A stretch of DNA of 64,000 nt from an uncultured Clostridia bacterium (GTDB lineage Bacteria > Bacillota > Clostridia > Peptostreptococcales > Anaerovoracaceae), in assembly GCA_938049335.1 (NCBI GenBank), contig CALIYX010000023.1, forward strand, positions 1-64,000, in the 5' to 3' direction. Under the pieces are notes generated by a model. It saw only the letters and a program-made list of their open reading frames with translations, was not told the origin of the DNA and did no database searches. The translations under genes were made by a program, and so were the position numbers. Within the stretch, counting starts at the first letter, position 1, and each line of letters opens with the position of its first letter. This document shows positions 25,798-34,866 of this stretch, in pieces.

Positions 25798-28704
25798 ATG
25801 GCTGAATTATTTAAAACTATAAAAGACCTAAATAAGGAACCTTTCATAGAATTACCGAAAGGAAATATGTTAAGGTTATTTATCAAAAATTGCTGTACAA
25901 ATCCAGAAAGAATAGCATTTGTTTACGAGAGTGATAATGGAGAAATGGAAGAATTTACATATGCAGATGTGGCTGACAGAGTATCTATTATCGCAAATGA
26001 ATTGATATTATCAGGGGCAAAGCAAGGGGACCATATATCTGTTAGCATTCCTCCATCGCCTGAAGCATTATGCGCAATACTTGCAGTCGTATGGATTGGT
26101 GGTGCATATGTACCAATCAATATAAACCAACCTATAGAAAGAAGAAGATTAATATATAAACAAGCCGAAATCAGATATTGTTTAAGCACGAAAAACTCAA
26201 ATGCATTAACTGTCGAGGAATGTGCAAATATTATAGTCCCATCGATGTCTGCTTTAGATAAAACGGAAGTATTGAATCATATTAATAATTCTAGTGAATA
26301 TATGCTAAAGCTACTGCCGTATCCATCAAAAGCAGATGATACAGCATATATTATATTTACTTCTGGTTCAACAGGAACACCAAAAGGTGTTGAAATTACA
26401 CATGGTAGTGCGGTTAATACGATTGATGATATTATAGAACGTTTTAATATATGTGAGGTAGATAGAGCAATAGGAATATCAGCTCTCGATTTTGATCTAT
26501 CAGTTTTCGATTTATTCGGAATGTTAAGCGCTGGGGGAAGTTTAGCTATTATTCCTGATGATAAGAGAAAAGAACCAGAATATTGGAAAATGCTTATAGA
26601 TAAGCATAATATAACAGTTTGGAACACAGTTCCTGCATTGTTTGAGATGCTTATGATATACAGTAATCCTGATGATGGACTTGCAAATTTACGACTTGTT
26701 CTCGTTTCTGGTGATTGGGTTAGGCCTAACCTCTATAATGAACTTCGCATGAGATCCGATAATTGTAGATTTATTGCCCTTGGTGGTGCAACAGAAGCTT
26801 CAATATGGTCAAATATGTTTGAAGTAACAGAAGTAGATCCGTCATGGAATGCTGTTCCATACGGTAAAGCTTTATCAAAGCAAGAGTTCCGTATAGTCGA
26901 AAACGGCGTAGATGTGCCGGTAGGGCAGCGAGGCGAGCTTTGGATTGGTGGAGATGGTCTTGCTAAGGGATATGTATCTATGCCTGAACAGACCGCTGTT
27001 TCATTCGTCACTGAAAATGGAAGACGATGGTATCGTACGGGTGATTATGGCTACTTTAAGCCAGATGGAAATATTATATTTTGTGGACGTAAAGACAGCC
27101 AAGTTAAATTAAATGGATTTCGAATAGAACTCGGTGAAATTGATGGCAAAATTAGAGATTTAAAAGATGTTAATAATTCTATAACTATTCTTACTGGATC
27201 AGGAAATTCGCAATATCTAGCAACGGCAGTTGAGCTTAATATCAATTCCGAAGCATCAGATGAAGAGGATAGCCTAAAATTGTGCACATACAAACAATCA
27301 TTAGATAATTTAACTCAAGTTTGCTTTGAAAATGCTACAGATTATGCCACAGCGCGACTTATGTTATCAGTGCTTAATGGGGATTCGGATATTAAACCTC
27401 TTAAATGTGAAACAATTAGCGATGAAGGGCGCAGAATTGTAGAATTATGGAATTCGATACTTAAATCTAATAATTTAATGGACATAGATGTAGTAAATGA
27501 CAACTTAGAAAAATTATCTAATGAAAAAAATATAGATTTTAGCAATGAGTTGTTTAAACGCAAGAATGTAATTCGCGACATATTGACTGGTAAAAAATCG
27601 AAATTTGCTATTTTGGATGACGAAGTTCTTTCTCCTACCAAGTTAATGGGTCAAGGTGATTTGCCTTTATTGCAATCAGTAATTGCCGATAAAATTTTAA
27701 GCTATTCAAAACGTATAGTAGCAAAAGATAAAATTATTAAAATTGCAATACTGATGGGACGTAATGGCGAAAATATTATTCCGATTTTAGAAAAAATATC
27801 TAGTGATATTGAGAATATTGAACTAGTTTTTTTGGAAACTAGTGATGCACTACTTAAGAAAGCTGAACTAAATCTTTCAAAATTAAAGCTAAAGACATCA
27901 TATGTTAAATGTGACTTTGCCCATATAGATGAAGAATTAATAGGAACTATCGATATAATAATTGCTTTTAATAGCATGCATCTATTTCGAAATATACATG
28001 ATGGTTTAATACTTTTGAAACTTATGCTTAGTGAGAGTGGATATATGGTTGCAGGTGAATCAACTTGCCTTGAGCCTCTTGGCCTAATATCTGCTGCTAT
28101 TGTTGAGGATGGATTTGCAAACTACACTGATGAACGTGTGTATACGGCTAGCCCGACGCTTACATTGAATGGCTGGATTCATGCTATAAATAAATCTGGT
28201 TTACATATAATTGATTATGACACATCAATTATGAAAAAATTCTCTATATTATTAATAGATAATCAATCAAAAACGGGAGAAAATATTTTATCAGATATTC
28301 GAGAGCATTGTAAATCTCAACTTCTACCTTATATGATTCCATCAAAATTTGCTCTTACATCCATATTTCCTCTTACACAAAATGGCAAGGTTGATAGAAA
28401 TACAATTGCCAGCTGGTTTGAAAAAAGCAATTCAAAAGGAACATTACCGATATCGACAGAGACAGAAAAATGCATTGCAGATATTCTTGTGGAGCTTATC
28501 GGTTTAAGTGAAGTGTTTTCTGATACAGATTTCTTTGAGGTAGGCGGTGACAGCCTTTTAGCTGTGAGATTGCTAAATGCAATAAAGATAAGATTTGCTG
28601 TCGATATCACGATGAGAGAGCTATTTGATAGTAGAACCGTATCAAATATATCTGACATTGTTGATGAACGTAGTGAAGAGAAGATGGATGAGGGTGAAAT
28701 ATGA
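25798..28704 (+). CDS. NRPS: Cys-type A domain with embedded epimerase-like insert, plus PCP
   Basis: 968 residues without any condensation or cyclisation domain. The adenylation domain starts at about residue 30, with core YIIFTSGSTGTPKG near 183-196. The pocket segments FDLSVFDLFG, WNTVPAL, SGDW and GGATEASIWSN match cysteine-activating domains (code of the D-L-[YF]-N-..-S-..-I-W-K type). After motif VKLNGFRIELGEID (about 435-450) there is an insert of about 380 residues. It has a methyltransferase-like fold pattern but a degenerate SAM site (ILMGRNGENI). The A domain then resumes (PLTQNGKVDR) and a carrier follows (EVGGDSLLAV, Ser about 919). The layout matches the interrupted A domains of PchE and yersiniabactin HMWP2, where the insert epimerises the thiazoline. 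Probably receives chains in trans from the protein at 34867-41943. Confidence 0.87.
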   Translation: MAELFKTIKDLNKEPFIELPKGNMLRLFIKNCCTNPERIAFVYESDNGEMEEFTYADVADRVSIIANELILSGAKQGDHISVSIPPSPEALCAILAVVWIGGAYVPININQPIERRRLIYKQAEIRYCLSTKNSNALTVEECANIIVPSMSALDKTEVLNHINNSSEYMLKLLPYPSKADDTAYIIFTSGSTGTPKGVEITHGSAVNTIDDIIERFNICEVDRAIGISALDFDLSVFDLFGMLSAGGSLAIIPDDKRKEPEYWKMLIDKHNITVWNTVPALFEMLMIYSNPDDGLANLRLVLVSGDWVRPNLYNELRMRSDNCRFIALGGATEASIWSNMFEVTEVDPSWNAVPYGKALSKQEFRIVENGVDVPVGQRGELWIGGDGLAKGYVSMPEQTAVSFVTENGRRWYRTGDYGYFKPDGNIIFCGRKDSQVKLNGFRIELGEIDGKIRDLKDVNNSITILTGSGNSQYLATAVELNINSEASDEEDSLKLCTYKQSLDNLTQVCFENATDYATARLMLSVLNGDSDIKPLKCETISDEGRRIVELWNSILKSNNLMDIDVVNDNLEKLSNEKNIDFSNELFKRKNVIRDILTGKKSKFAILDDEVLSPTKLMGQGDLPLLQSVIADKILSYSKRIVAKDKIIKIAILMGRNGENIIPILEKISSDIENIELVFLETSDALLKKAELNLSKLKLKTSYVKCDFAHIDEELIGTIDIIIAFNSMHLFRNIHDGLILLKLMLSESGYMVAGESTCLEPLGLISAAIVEDGFANYTDERVYTASPTLTLNGWIHAINKSGLHIIDYDTSIMKKFSILLIDNQSKTGENILSDIREHCKSQLLPYMIPSKFALTSIFPLTQNGKVDRNTIASWFEKSNSKGTLPISTETEKCIADILVELIGLSEVFSDTDFFEVGGDSLLAVRLLNAIKIRFAVDITMRELFDSRTVSNISDIVDERSEEKMDEGEI

Positions 28705-29780
28705 TTGCTATTCTTGGTGGTACTGGAAAAATTGGAAGAGAAACTTTGAATGCAATACGTCTATTAGAACCAGAAGCTGGAATAATAATTGGATGCAGAA
28801 ACAGACCGACTGAGGGAGATGTAAGCAGCTATACTTGGAAATACTTTGATGTGAATGATACTAAAAGTATGGATGCTTTATTAGAGGGAGTCTCAATTGT
28901 TATAAATGCAGCAGGACCATCATCGGTAGTTAGTGCTCCTGTTATGGCTGCTACAAGAGCAAAAGGTATACCATTAGTAGATGTAGGTGATAGTGATTGT
29001 TATAGAAAATATGAAGCTGAGGAAAACTCATTAGAAGATAAAACAAATAATTCAATTATAATGTCAGGATGCGGATCAATTCCTGGGTTAATAGGTGTGC
29101 TTCCAATAATTTTATCAAGAGATTTCATAGAAATATCTGAGCTTGAGGTCAACTATAGAATTGATGAGGAGATATCTATGTCAGCAGCAACTGACATGGC
29201 AGAAAAAATGAATGCCTCTTCAGCTTCAAAAATTAATGCTAAAACATTTACTAAACCGGAAAACATACCTCTTTTCGGAGAGGCAGTTTATCGCTATCCA
29301 TATCATGATGAGGAGTGTGAGGTAGTAGAGCATACTATTAATCCTCTCAAGAGTAGATGGAATATGGTGCGTCCAGATACTGAGTATGAAAAGCTTCTGG
29401 CAAGCCCCTATAAAGATAGGCAGGAACTTGCAGCAAGAATTTCTAAAATGAGTAAATTTGCTATCAGAGATATGCGCCCAGGGATTCATTTTTATGTAAA
29501 AATACAAGGAATCTTGCGCGAAAATCAAAAGAATGGCGTAAGGGTTTTGCACGCTTCGTGTGGAAACCCAGCAGAAGTATCAGGCAAGGTCTTAGCGGCT
29601 ACTTCATCTGCTGTTTATAGAACTAGCCGTGATTATGCTTTAAATGGATATTACAGACCTGCAAATTTTCCTATGATTGATCTTATACTAGAAAACATCA
29701 ATAAGTTAGGTGTATTTGAAAGCTGGAATATATATCCGTACTTGTTTGACACAGATACAGAGGAGGTAGGTGAACTATGA
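28701..29780 (+). CDS. Saccharopine-dehydrogenase-like NAD(P)-binding protein B
   Basis: 359-residue Rossmann-fold protein beginning IAILGGTGKIGRETL (GxxGxxG). Later blocks are VSIVINAAGPSS, GIPLVDVGDSD and SGCGSIPGLIGVLPI. It is a paralogue of the gene at 24679-25734. Its start overlaps the NRPS stop and its stop overlaps the thiazolinyl imide reductase start (both ATGA), so it is tightly coupled to the assembly line. A reductase acting on a heterocycle, imine or thioester is plausible; the reaction is unknown. Confidence 0.72.
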   Translation: MIAILGGTGKIGRETLNAIRLLEPEAGIIIGCRNRPTEGDVSSYTWKYFDVNDTKSMDALLEGVSIVINAAGPSSVVSAPVMAATRAKGIPLVDVGDSDCYRKYEAEENSLEDKTNNSIIMSGCGSIPGLIGVLPIILSRDFIEISELEVNYRIDEEISMSAATDMAEKMNASSASKINAKTFTKPENIPLFGEAVYRYPYHDEECEVVEHTINPLKSRWNMVRPDTEYEKLLASPYKDRQELAARISKMSKFAIRDMRPGIHFYVKIQGILRENQKNGVRVLHASCGNPAEVSGKVLAATSSAVYRTSRDYALNGYYRPANFPMIDLILENINKLGVFESWNIYPYLFDTDTEEVGEL

Positions 29781-30874
29781 ATATGCCATTAAAGACTGTC
29801 ATATGTGGTACCGGTTTTGGAACCTTTTATGCTGAAGCAGTATTTAGAGATAAAAAAAATTTTAAGCTCGCTGGAATTGTAGCACGTGGAAGTGAAAGAT
29901 CGAAAAAATGCGCTGAACATTACGGTGTTCCTTTGTATGAATCAGTTTCTCAGGTTCCATCAGATATTGATATTGCATGTGTAGCAATACGTACTGGTGC
30001 ATTGGGAGGTAATGGTACTGAGATTAGCATTGAGTTTCTAAAAAAAGGCATAAGCGTAATTTTAGAGCAACCTGTTCATCATAAGGAGATAGCAGAATGT
30101 TTTAAGATTGCAAGACATAATAATTGCTGTTTTATGACAGGGGATTTATATCTAAATATGCCTGAAATAAGGAGGATGCTCAGTGTTACAGACTATCTTA
30201 GAAATAAGGGCGTCAAATTGGAATATATAAGAGCAGGTAGCAGTGTGCAGGCATTTTATCCTTTTGTTGATATATTAAACAGACTTGTTCGTGGAGGTAA
30301 TGTTAATTTAGAATATGTCAGCCCTCAAAGAGGTAGTTTTAAAGAGGCTATAGGAGATATAAGTGGAATTCCTTTTAGCTTTGAGTTTAATAATGACATG
30401 AATCCTAATGATCCAGATAACCATATGCATATTTTACATACTTTCACACTGTACTACGAGTCTGGAAGGTTAGAGCTTTCAGACACAAGGGGACCATTAA
30501 TATGGTATCCGAGATTAAATATGCCTTGGTCAATTTTGAGCGAAGGTGGTGTACCGGATGAGTATCCAGAGCATATGAAGGAAAGGTTCATTGGACTATT
30601 GACACCTGAAAATAATTTGCTAGAGCCTTACTCTGCGTTTGCTGGAAATATAGCAATAGATAGCATAGGTCGTGACCTATTACATATGTTAGAAATGATT
30701 AATGACAATAAAAAATTCCTTATAAACGCACAAAAAGAACAAAATTCAGCAAAACTATGGAACGATATGACTACAAAACTCGGATATGCAGTTATGAATG
30801 AAAAACTTGAACCTGCTGCTATAAAACCTGATGGAATATATGAAGCAGGTATACTACCAGAGGAGAGAATATAA
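29777..30874 (+). CDS. Thiazolinyl imide reductase (Irp3/YbtU/PchG-like)
   Basis: 365-residue Gfo/Idh/MocA-fold NADPH-dependent reductase. In yersiniabactin and pyochelin assembly this family reduces a carrier-bound thiazoline to a thiazolidine. The N-terminal VICGTGFGTFYAEAVF holds the dinucleotide motif. Family-typical KLAGIVARGSERSKK, GVPLYESVSQVPSDIDIACV and VILEQPVHHKE follow. The end is less conserved. It sits between saccharopine-dehydrogenase-like protein B and the TubC-Cy-A-PCP protein, with ATGA coupling upstream and 3 nt to the next gene. Its presence predicts at least one reduced ring in the product. Confidence 0.88.
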   Translation: MNMPLKTVICGTGFGTFYAEAVFRDKKNFKLAGIVARGSERSKKCAEHYGVPLYESVSQVPSDIDIACVAIRTGALGGNGTEISIEFLKKGISVILEQPVHHKEIAECFKIARHNNCCFMTGDLYLNMPEIRRMLSVTDYLRNKGVKLEYIRAGSSVQAFYPFVDILNRLVRGGNVNLEYVSPQRGSFKEAIGDISGIPFSFEFNNDMNPNDPDNHMHILHTFTLYYESGRLELSDTRGPLIWYPRLNMPWSILSEGGVPDEYPEHMKERFIGLLTPENNLLEPYSAFAGNIAIDSIGRDLLHMLEMINDNKKFLINAQKEQNSAKLWNDMTTKLGYAVMNEKLEPAAIKPDGIYEAGILPEERI

Positions 30875-30877
30875 GAG

Positions 30878-33800
30878 ATGGAAAACATGATGGAAAATCT
30901 AACAGAGTCTTTAACATTTATAACAGACGAATTAAGACAAGAGATATTAAAGAAGATAGAAGAGTTTTCAAATAGAAATATTAAACTCTGGACAGAGGAT
31001 GGTAAGTTAAAGTTTCGTGCAGCTACTGGACTTATGACATCAGAAGATAAAGAGTATCTTAAAAACAATAAGGAAGCAGTAATAGCTTGCCTTCTTGATG
31101 ACCATGTAGAGATAGAAAATGATGATGCCAACCAGTTTGAACCATTTCCTCTTACAGAAATACAGCAAGCATATGTACTTGGGAGAAATCCTGCATTTCC
31201 ATATGGAGGTACTGCGTGTCATATCTATCTTGAGTTTGAGTATGACTCACTAGATGCTAAAAGAGTTGAGAAAATATGGAACGGATTAATTAAAAGACAT
31301 CCTATGCTAAGAGCTACAATGTCATCTGATGGTTACCAGCAGGTTATGGAGCAGGCTCCTGATTTTCATGTGATTCATCAAACATATAACGACATAAACT
31401 CAGCAGCTATAGGACGCGATGAGTTAAAGGCGAAATATGATCATAAAATATATGATACAAATGAATGGCCATTATTTACTGTCGCAGTAACAGATGCGCC
31501 AAATAATGCAGTTCTTCACATATCTATTGAATTCATAACAGCTGATTGGACAAGCATATGGACAATTTTATCAGAGTTTGAAACTTTATATTTTGATAAT
31601 AATGCTGTGCTTCCTGCTCTTAATGTTAGATTTCGTGATTATGTTGTCGCTGAACGCAAGATGCGTAGAGGTAGCAGCTTTAATAAAGATAGAGAATATT
31701 GGTTGAAGAGGTTAGACGCGCTTCCTTCTGCGCCAGAACTTCCACTGCTAGATAATTTTAGTAATGATAATGTAAGATTTGAAAGAAATCAATTCATGAT
31801 AGGAAAACATGAATGGGATAGATTTTGTGATTATGCGAGAGCTACAGGAATAACACCTGCTGCAGCTGTAATGGCTGTATATGCAGCTACACTAGCAAGA
31901 TGGAGCAGAAATAAAGACTTCTGTATAAATTTAAGCATATTAAATAGACTGAACTTACATCCGGAAATTGGGAGCATAGTCGGTGACTTTACAAATAGTA
32001 GTTTACTAGAGGTTAACAGTGATAGAATGCAAGATTTTGCTTCTTTTGCTTTGTCATTAAATCGCAGATTGTTCGATGACCTAGATCATCGTAGTTTTAC
32101 CGGAGTAAATGTGTTAAGAGAATTACAACATCGAGGCAATGTGACAACATTGATGCCTTATGTTTTCACGGGTGCAATTGGATTAATAGATATAGAAAAG
32201 AGTGCTTTACATGGGAAGATGAATAATCGAGGTATAAGCCAAACTGCACAGGTATTTATGGATTGTCAGGCGATGGATTCAAAAGATGGATTAAATATTA
32301 ATCTTGATTGTAGATGTGGAATATTTCCAAAAGGCTTGCCGGAAGATATTGCTCAATCTATGAAAGAGCAGATTCTGAAACTATCTAATAGTCAAAAAGA
32401 ATGGAATTCAAAGCTATTCGATATAAAATTACCAGATTGGCAAAGAAGAATTATTGAAAAATCAAATGACACCGCTTATCCAGAAAAGAAACATCTGCTA
32501 CATTCGCAGGTACTAAAAAATATAATTGATAGACCTGAAAGATTAGTTATAGCAGAAGAAAACCAAGAATGGAATGGTAAAGAACTTTATCTTGCATCTC
32601 AAAAAATTACATCGAATCTCCTAAAACATGGTGTTAAAAAAGGAGATCGTGTTGCTGTGCTTTTACCTAAGTCTCGATGGCAAACAGCAGCCTGCCTAGG
32701 AATTCTGTCCTTAGGTGCAATCTATGTACCTATAGATACCGAACAAGGAAGAAATAGAATAGGTTCAATAATAGATGAGGCAGGTGCATTAATTGCTATT
32801 AGTGATAAGGACAACAAGAATGAACTTTCAGATGATGTAAAGACTATACTTATCGAAAATATTGATTCGAATACTGGAGAAAACACGGATGACATTCAGG
32901 AAGATTTACCAGACCTATTAGCACTTTCAGATGAAATCACAATTGAGGATACTGCATATATTATTTTCACTTCGGGTTCAACCGGAGAGCCTAAGGGCGT
33001 TGAGATGACTCACGGCGCAGCAGTAAACACTATTGAAGCAGTAAATAGGTTATTTGGCGTGACAGAAAATGACAGAGTTTTACAGATATCACAGCTGAAT
33101 TTTGACCTTTCTGTATATGATATATTTGGTGTTATTGGAGCAGGAGGGTCAATAGTTATACCTAATGAAAAGGATTATAAAAATCCAGCTAAGTGGGTTG
33201 AATTAATTAATAGATATGATGTTACTTTATGGAATTCAGTTCCGGCTCTACTCCAGTTACTTTTAATTTATAAGCAGTATAACAACGATGTTGAAATAAA
33301 TAAGCTAAGTAAGGTTTTTCTTTCTGGAGATTGGATTCCAACATCCATGCCTTCAGAAATAAAAGCAATATTTCCAGATGCTTTGGTAGTAAGCATGGGT
33401 GGTGCAACAGAAGGCGGAATCTGGTCAAATTATCACATATGTTTAGAAAAAGAAGATGATTCATTTAAAAAAAGCATACCCTATGGAAAACCTTTACCTA
33501 ATCAAGGATTTAGGATACTTGATGTATTTGATAATGAAAGTCCTATCTGGAGCACGGGCGAACTATGCATAAGCGGTGAGAGCCTCGCTTCATCTTATTA
33601 CGGTAGACCTGATTTAACCGAAAAATCTTTCGTCGTATGGAATGGTCAGAGACTGTATCGTACAGGAGATATGGGCTGCTGGCACTCTAACGGAGAGATG
33701 GAATTCTTAGGACGTATGGATAATCAAGTAAAAATACGTGGTCACAGAATTGAACTAGGCGAGATAGAGGAGGTTATAAAGAAGCAACTAGGATTTTCTG

Positions 33801-34846
33801 AGTGCGTTGCAGTAGTTTACGGCGATGATAATGAGAAAAATATAGCTGTTTATATAATAAAAAATCAACAAGATAATATCGAAATTGAAGCAGATCCTGA
33901 TGTAGATAAAATTAAGAAGTCAATTGGTGAATGGCTTCCAGCATATATGATACCTTCTGTTTATTTGTTTGATAGCAAAATGCCTCTTACAGCAAATGGA
34001 AAAGTTGACAGAAAAGAGATTAAAAAACTTGCAGAGAAATTTATTATTGAGAACAGTGAAAAGCATGGTGAGGATAAGGAAGTAAGTGAATTTGAGAAAA
34101 ATATATTAGAAATAATAAGAAATTCTTTCGGCTTTGATTGCCTTGGATTGGATCAGAATTTCTATGAGGCAGGAGCTAATTCGTTGATGCTTGCAAGAGC
34201 AGCAGGAAACTTGAATAAGGAAATTGATTGTAAGGCAACTTTTGACAGCTGGCTCGTACAACTCCTAAATTCTCCTACTGCAAGAGAAGCAGCTATTTTT
34301 GCTGGGACAAAGAAAAATAAGTTTACAGACTTATGCGAGGTTGATCCATATGAAGCTAATCGTAATAGCGTTACCATTCAAGAAGTGAAAGATAATAGAA
34401 AAATTTGCATTGTATTTGAGTCTGGCATTGATATCGAAACTATGACAGAGCTAGACAATTTAGAGGGAATAGGAATTATAAAAATAGGAAAAAATGTTAT
34501 TCCTGATGAAATAGAAGAAAGAATAAGAGAAATCATATCTGATGAAACACAGCTTTCGTTTTTAGCTGGAGATAGTGACATGAATATATGTATAAAACTT
34601 GCTTCTGATTTTATGACACAGGGCATCGTTCCAAACTCTGTAAACATTATTGAATCTGATAATGATAGCGAGATGGAAAGTGGACTTTTGTATGTAGGAG
34701 ATATTAATTATGGCTTGGTATATTCAAAACTAGATGAGAGCGATGAAATTAGAGATATCTTGAGCGACTGTTGTGTAGGAGAAATTAATATTTATGACTG
34801 TGGAACTCACAAAGAGAAATCCGATTTCTTACGCTGTGTACTATAG
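30878..34846 (+). CDS. NRPS: TubC docking, Cy, A (Cys), PCP, degenerate TE-like tail
   Basis: 1322 residues. A TubC-type docking domain (about 1-80, IKLWTEDGKLKFRAATG) is followed by a cyclisation domain (about 88-510) starting FPLTEIQQAYVLGR. Its DxxxxD motif reads EFITAD, so the first Asp is Glu (codon at 31529). The A domain (about 530-1050) has YIIFTSGSTGEPKG, FDLSVYDIFG, WNSVPAL, SGDW and GGATEGGIWSN, again Cys-like, ending TANGKVDR. The carrier is FYEAGANSLMLARA (Ser about 1103). About 170 residues follow with an alpha/beta-hydrolase feel, where LAGDSDMNICIKLA replaces the thioesterase GHSxGG block. The docking domain suggests it receives its chain from another NRPS in trans, and its position suggests the last cysteine module. 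Confidence 0.87.
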   Translation: MENMMENLTESLTFITDELRQEILKKIEEFSNRNIKLWTEDGKLKFRAATGLMTSEDKEYLKNNKEAVIACLLDDHVEIENDDANQFEPFPLTEIQQAYVLGRNPAFPYGGTACHIYLEFEYDSLDAKRVEKIWNGLIKRHPMLRATMSSDGYQQVMEQAPDFHVIHQTYNDINSAAIGRDELKAKYDHKIYDTNEWPLFTVAVTDAPNNAVLHISIEFITADWTSIWTILSEFETLYFDNNAVLPALNVRFRDYVVAERKMRRGSSFNKDREYWLKRLDALPSAPELPLLDNFSNDNVRFERNQFMIGKHEWDRFCDYARATGITPAAAVMAVYAATLARWSRNKDFCINLSILNRLNLHPEIGSIVGDFTNSSLLEVNSDRMQDFASFALSLNRRLFDDLDHRSFTGVNVLRELQHRGNVTTLMPYVFTGAIGLIDIEKSALHGKMNNRGISQTAQVFMDCQAMDSKDGLNINLDCRCGIFPKGLPEDIAQSMKEQILKLSNSQKEWNSKLFDIKLPDWQRRIIEKSNDTAYPEKKHLLHSQVLKNIIDRPERLVIAEENQEWNGKELYLASQKITSNLLKHGVKKGDRVAVLLPKSRWQTAACLGILSLGAIYVPIDTEQGRNRIGSIIDEAGALIAISDKDNKNELSDDVKTILIENIDSNTGENTDDIQEDLPDLLALSDEITIEDTAYIIFTSGSTGEPKGVEMTHGAAVNTIEAVNRLFGVTENDRVLQISQLNFDLSVYDIFGVIGAGGSIVIPNEKDYKNPAKWVELINRYDVTLWNSVPALLQLLLIYKQYNNDVEINKLSKVFLSGDWIPTSMPSEIKAIFPDALVVSMGGATEGGIWSNYHICLEKEDDSFKKSIPYGKPLPNQGFRILDVFDNESPIWSTGELCISGESLASSYYGRPDLTEKSFVVWNGQRLYRTGDMGCWHSNGEMEFLGRMDNQVKIRGHRIELGEIEEVIKKQLGFSECVAVVYGDDNEKNIAVYIIKNQQDNIEIEADPDVDKIKKSIGEWLPAYMIPSVYLFDSKMPLTANGKVDRKEIKKLAEKFIIENSEKHGEDKEVSEFEKNILEIIRNSFGFDCLGLDQNFYEAGANSLMLARAAGNLNKEIDCKATFDSWLVQLLNSPTAREAAIFAGTKKNKFTDLCEVDPYEANRNSVTIQEVKDNRKICIVFESGIDIETMTELDNLEGIGIIKIGKNVIPDEIEERIREIISDETQLSFLAGDSDMNICIKLASDFMTQGIVPNSVNIIESDNDSEMESGLLYVGDINYGLVYSKLDESDEIRDILSDCCVGEINIYDCGTHKEKSDFLRCVL

Positions 34847-34866
34847 GAACGCAAAGGAGTATAACA

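Noticed and set aside
27160..28318. Active N- or C-methyltransferase domain in the first NRPS
   Set aside because: The SAM-binding glycine loop is degenerate and the position matches the epimerase inserts of PchE and HMWP2.
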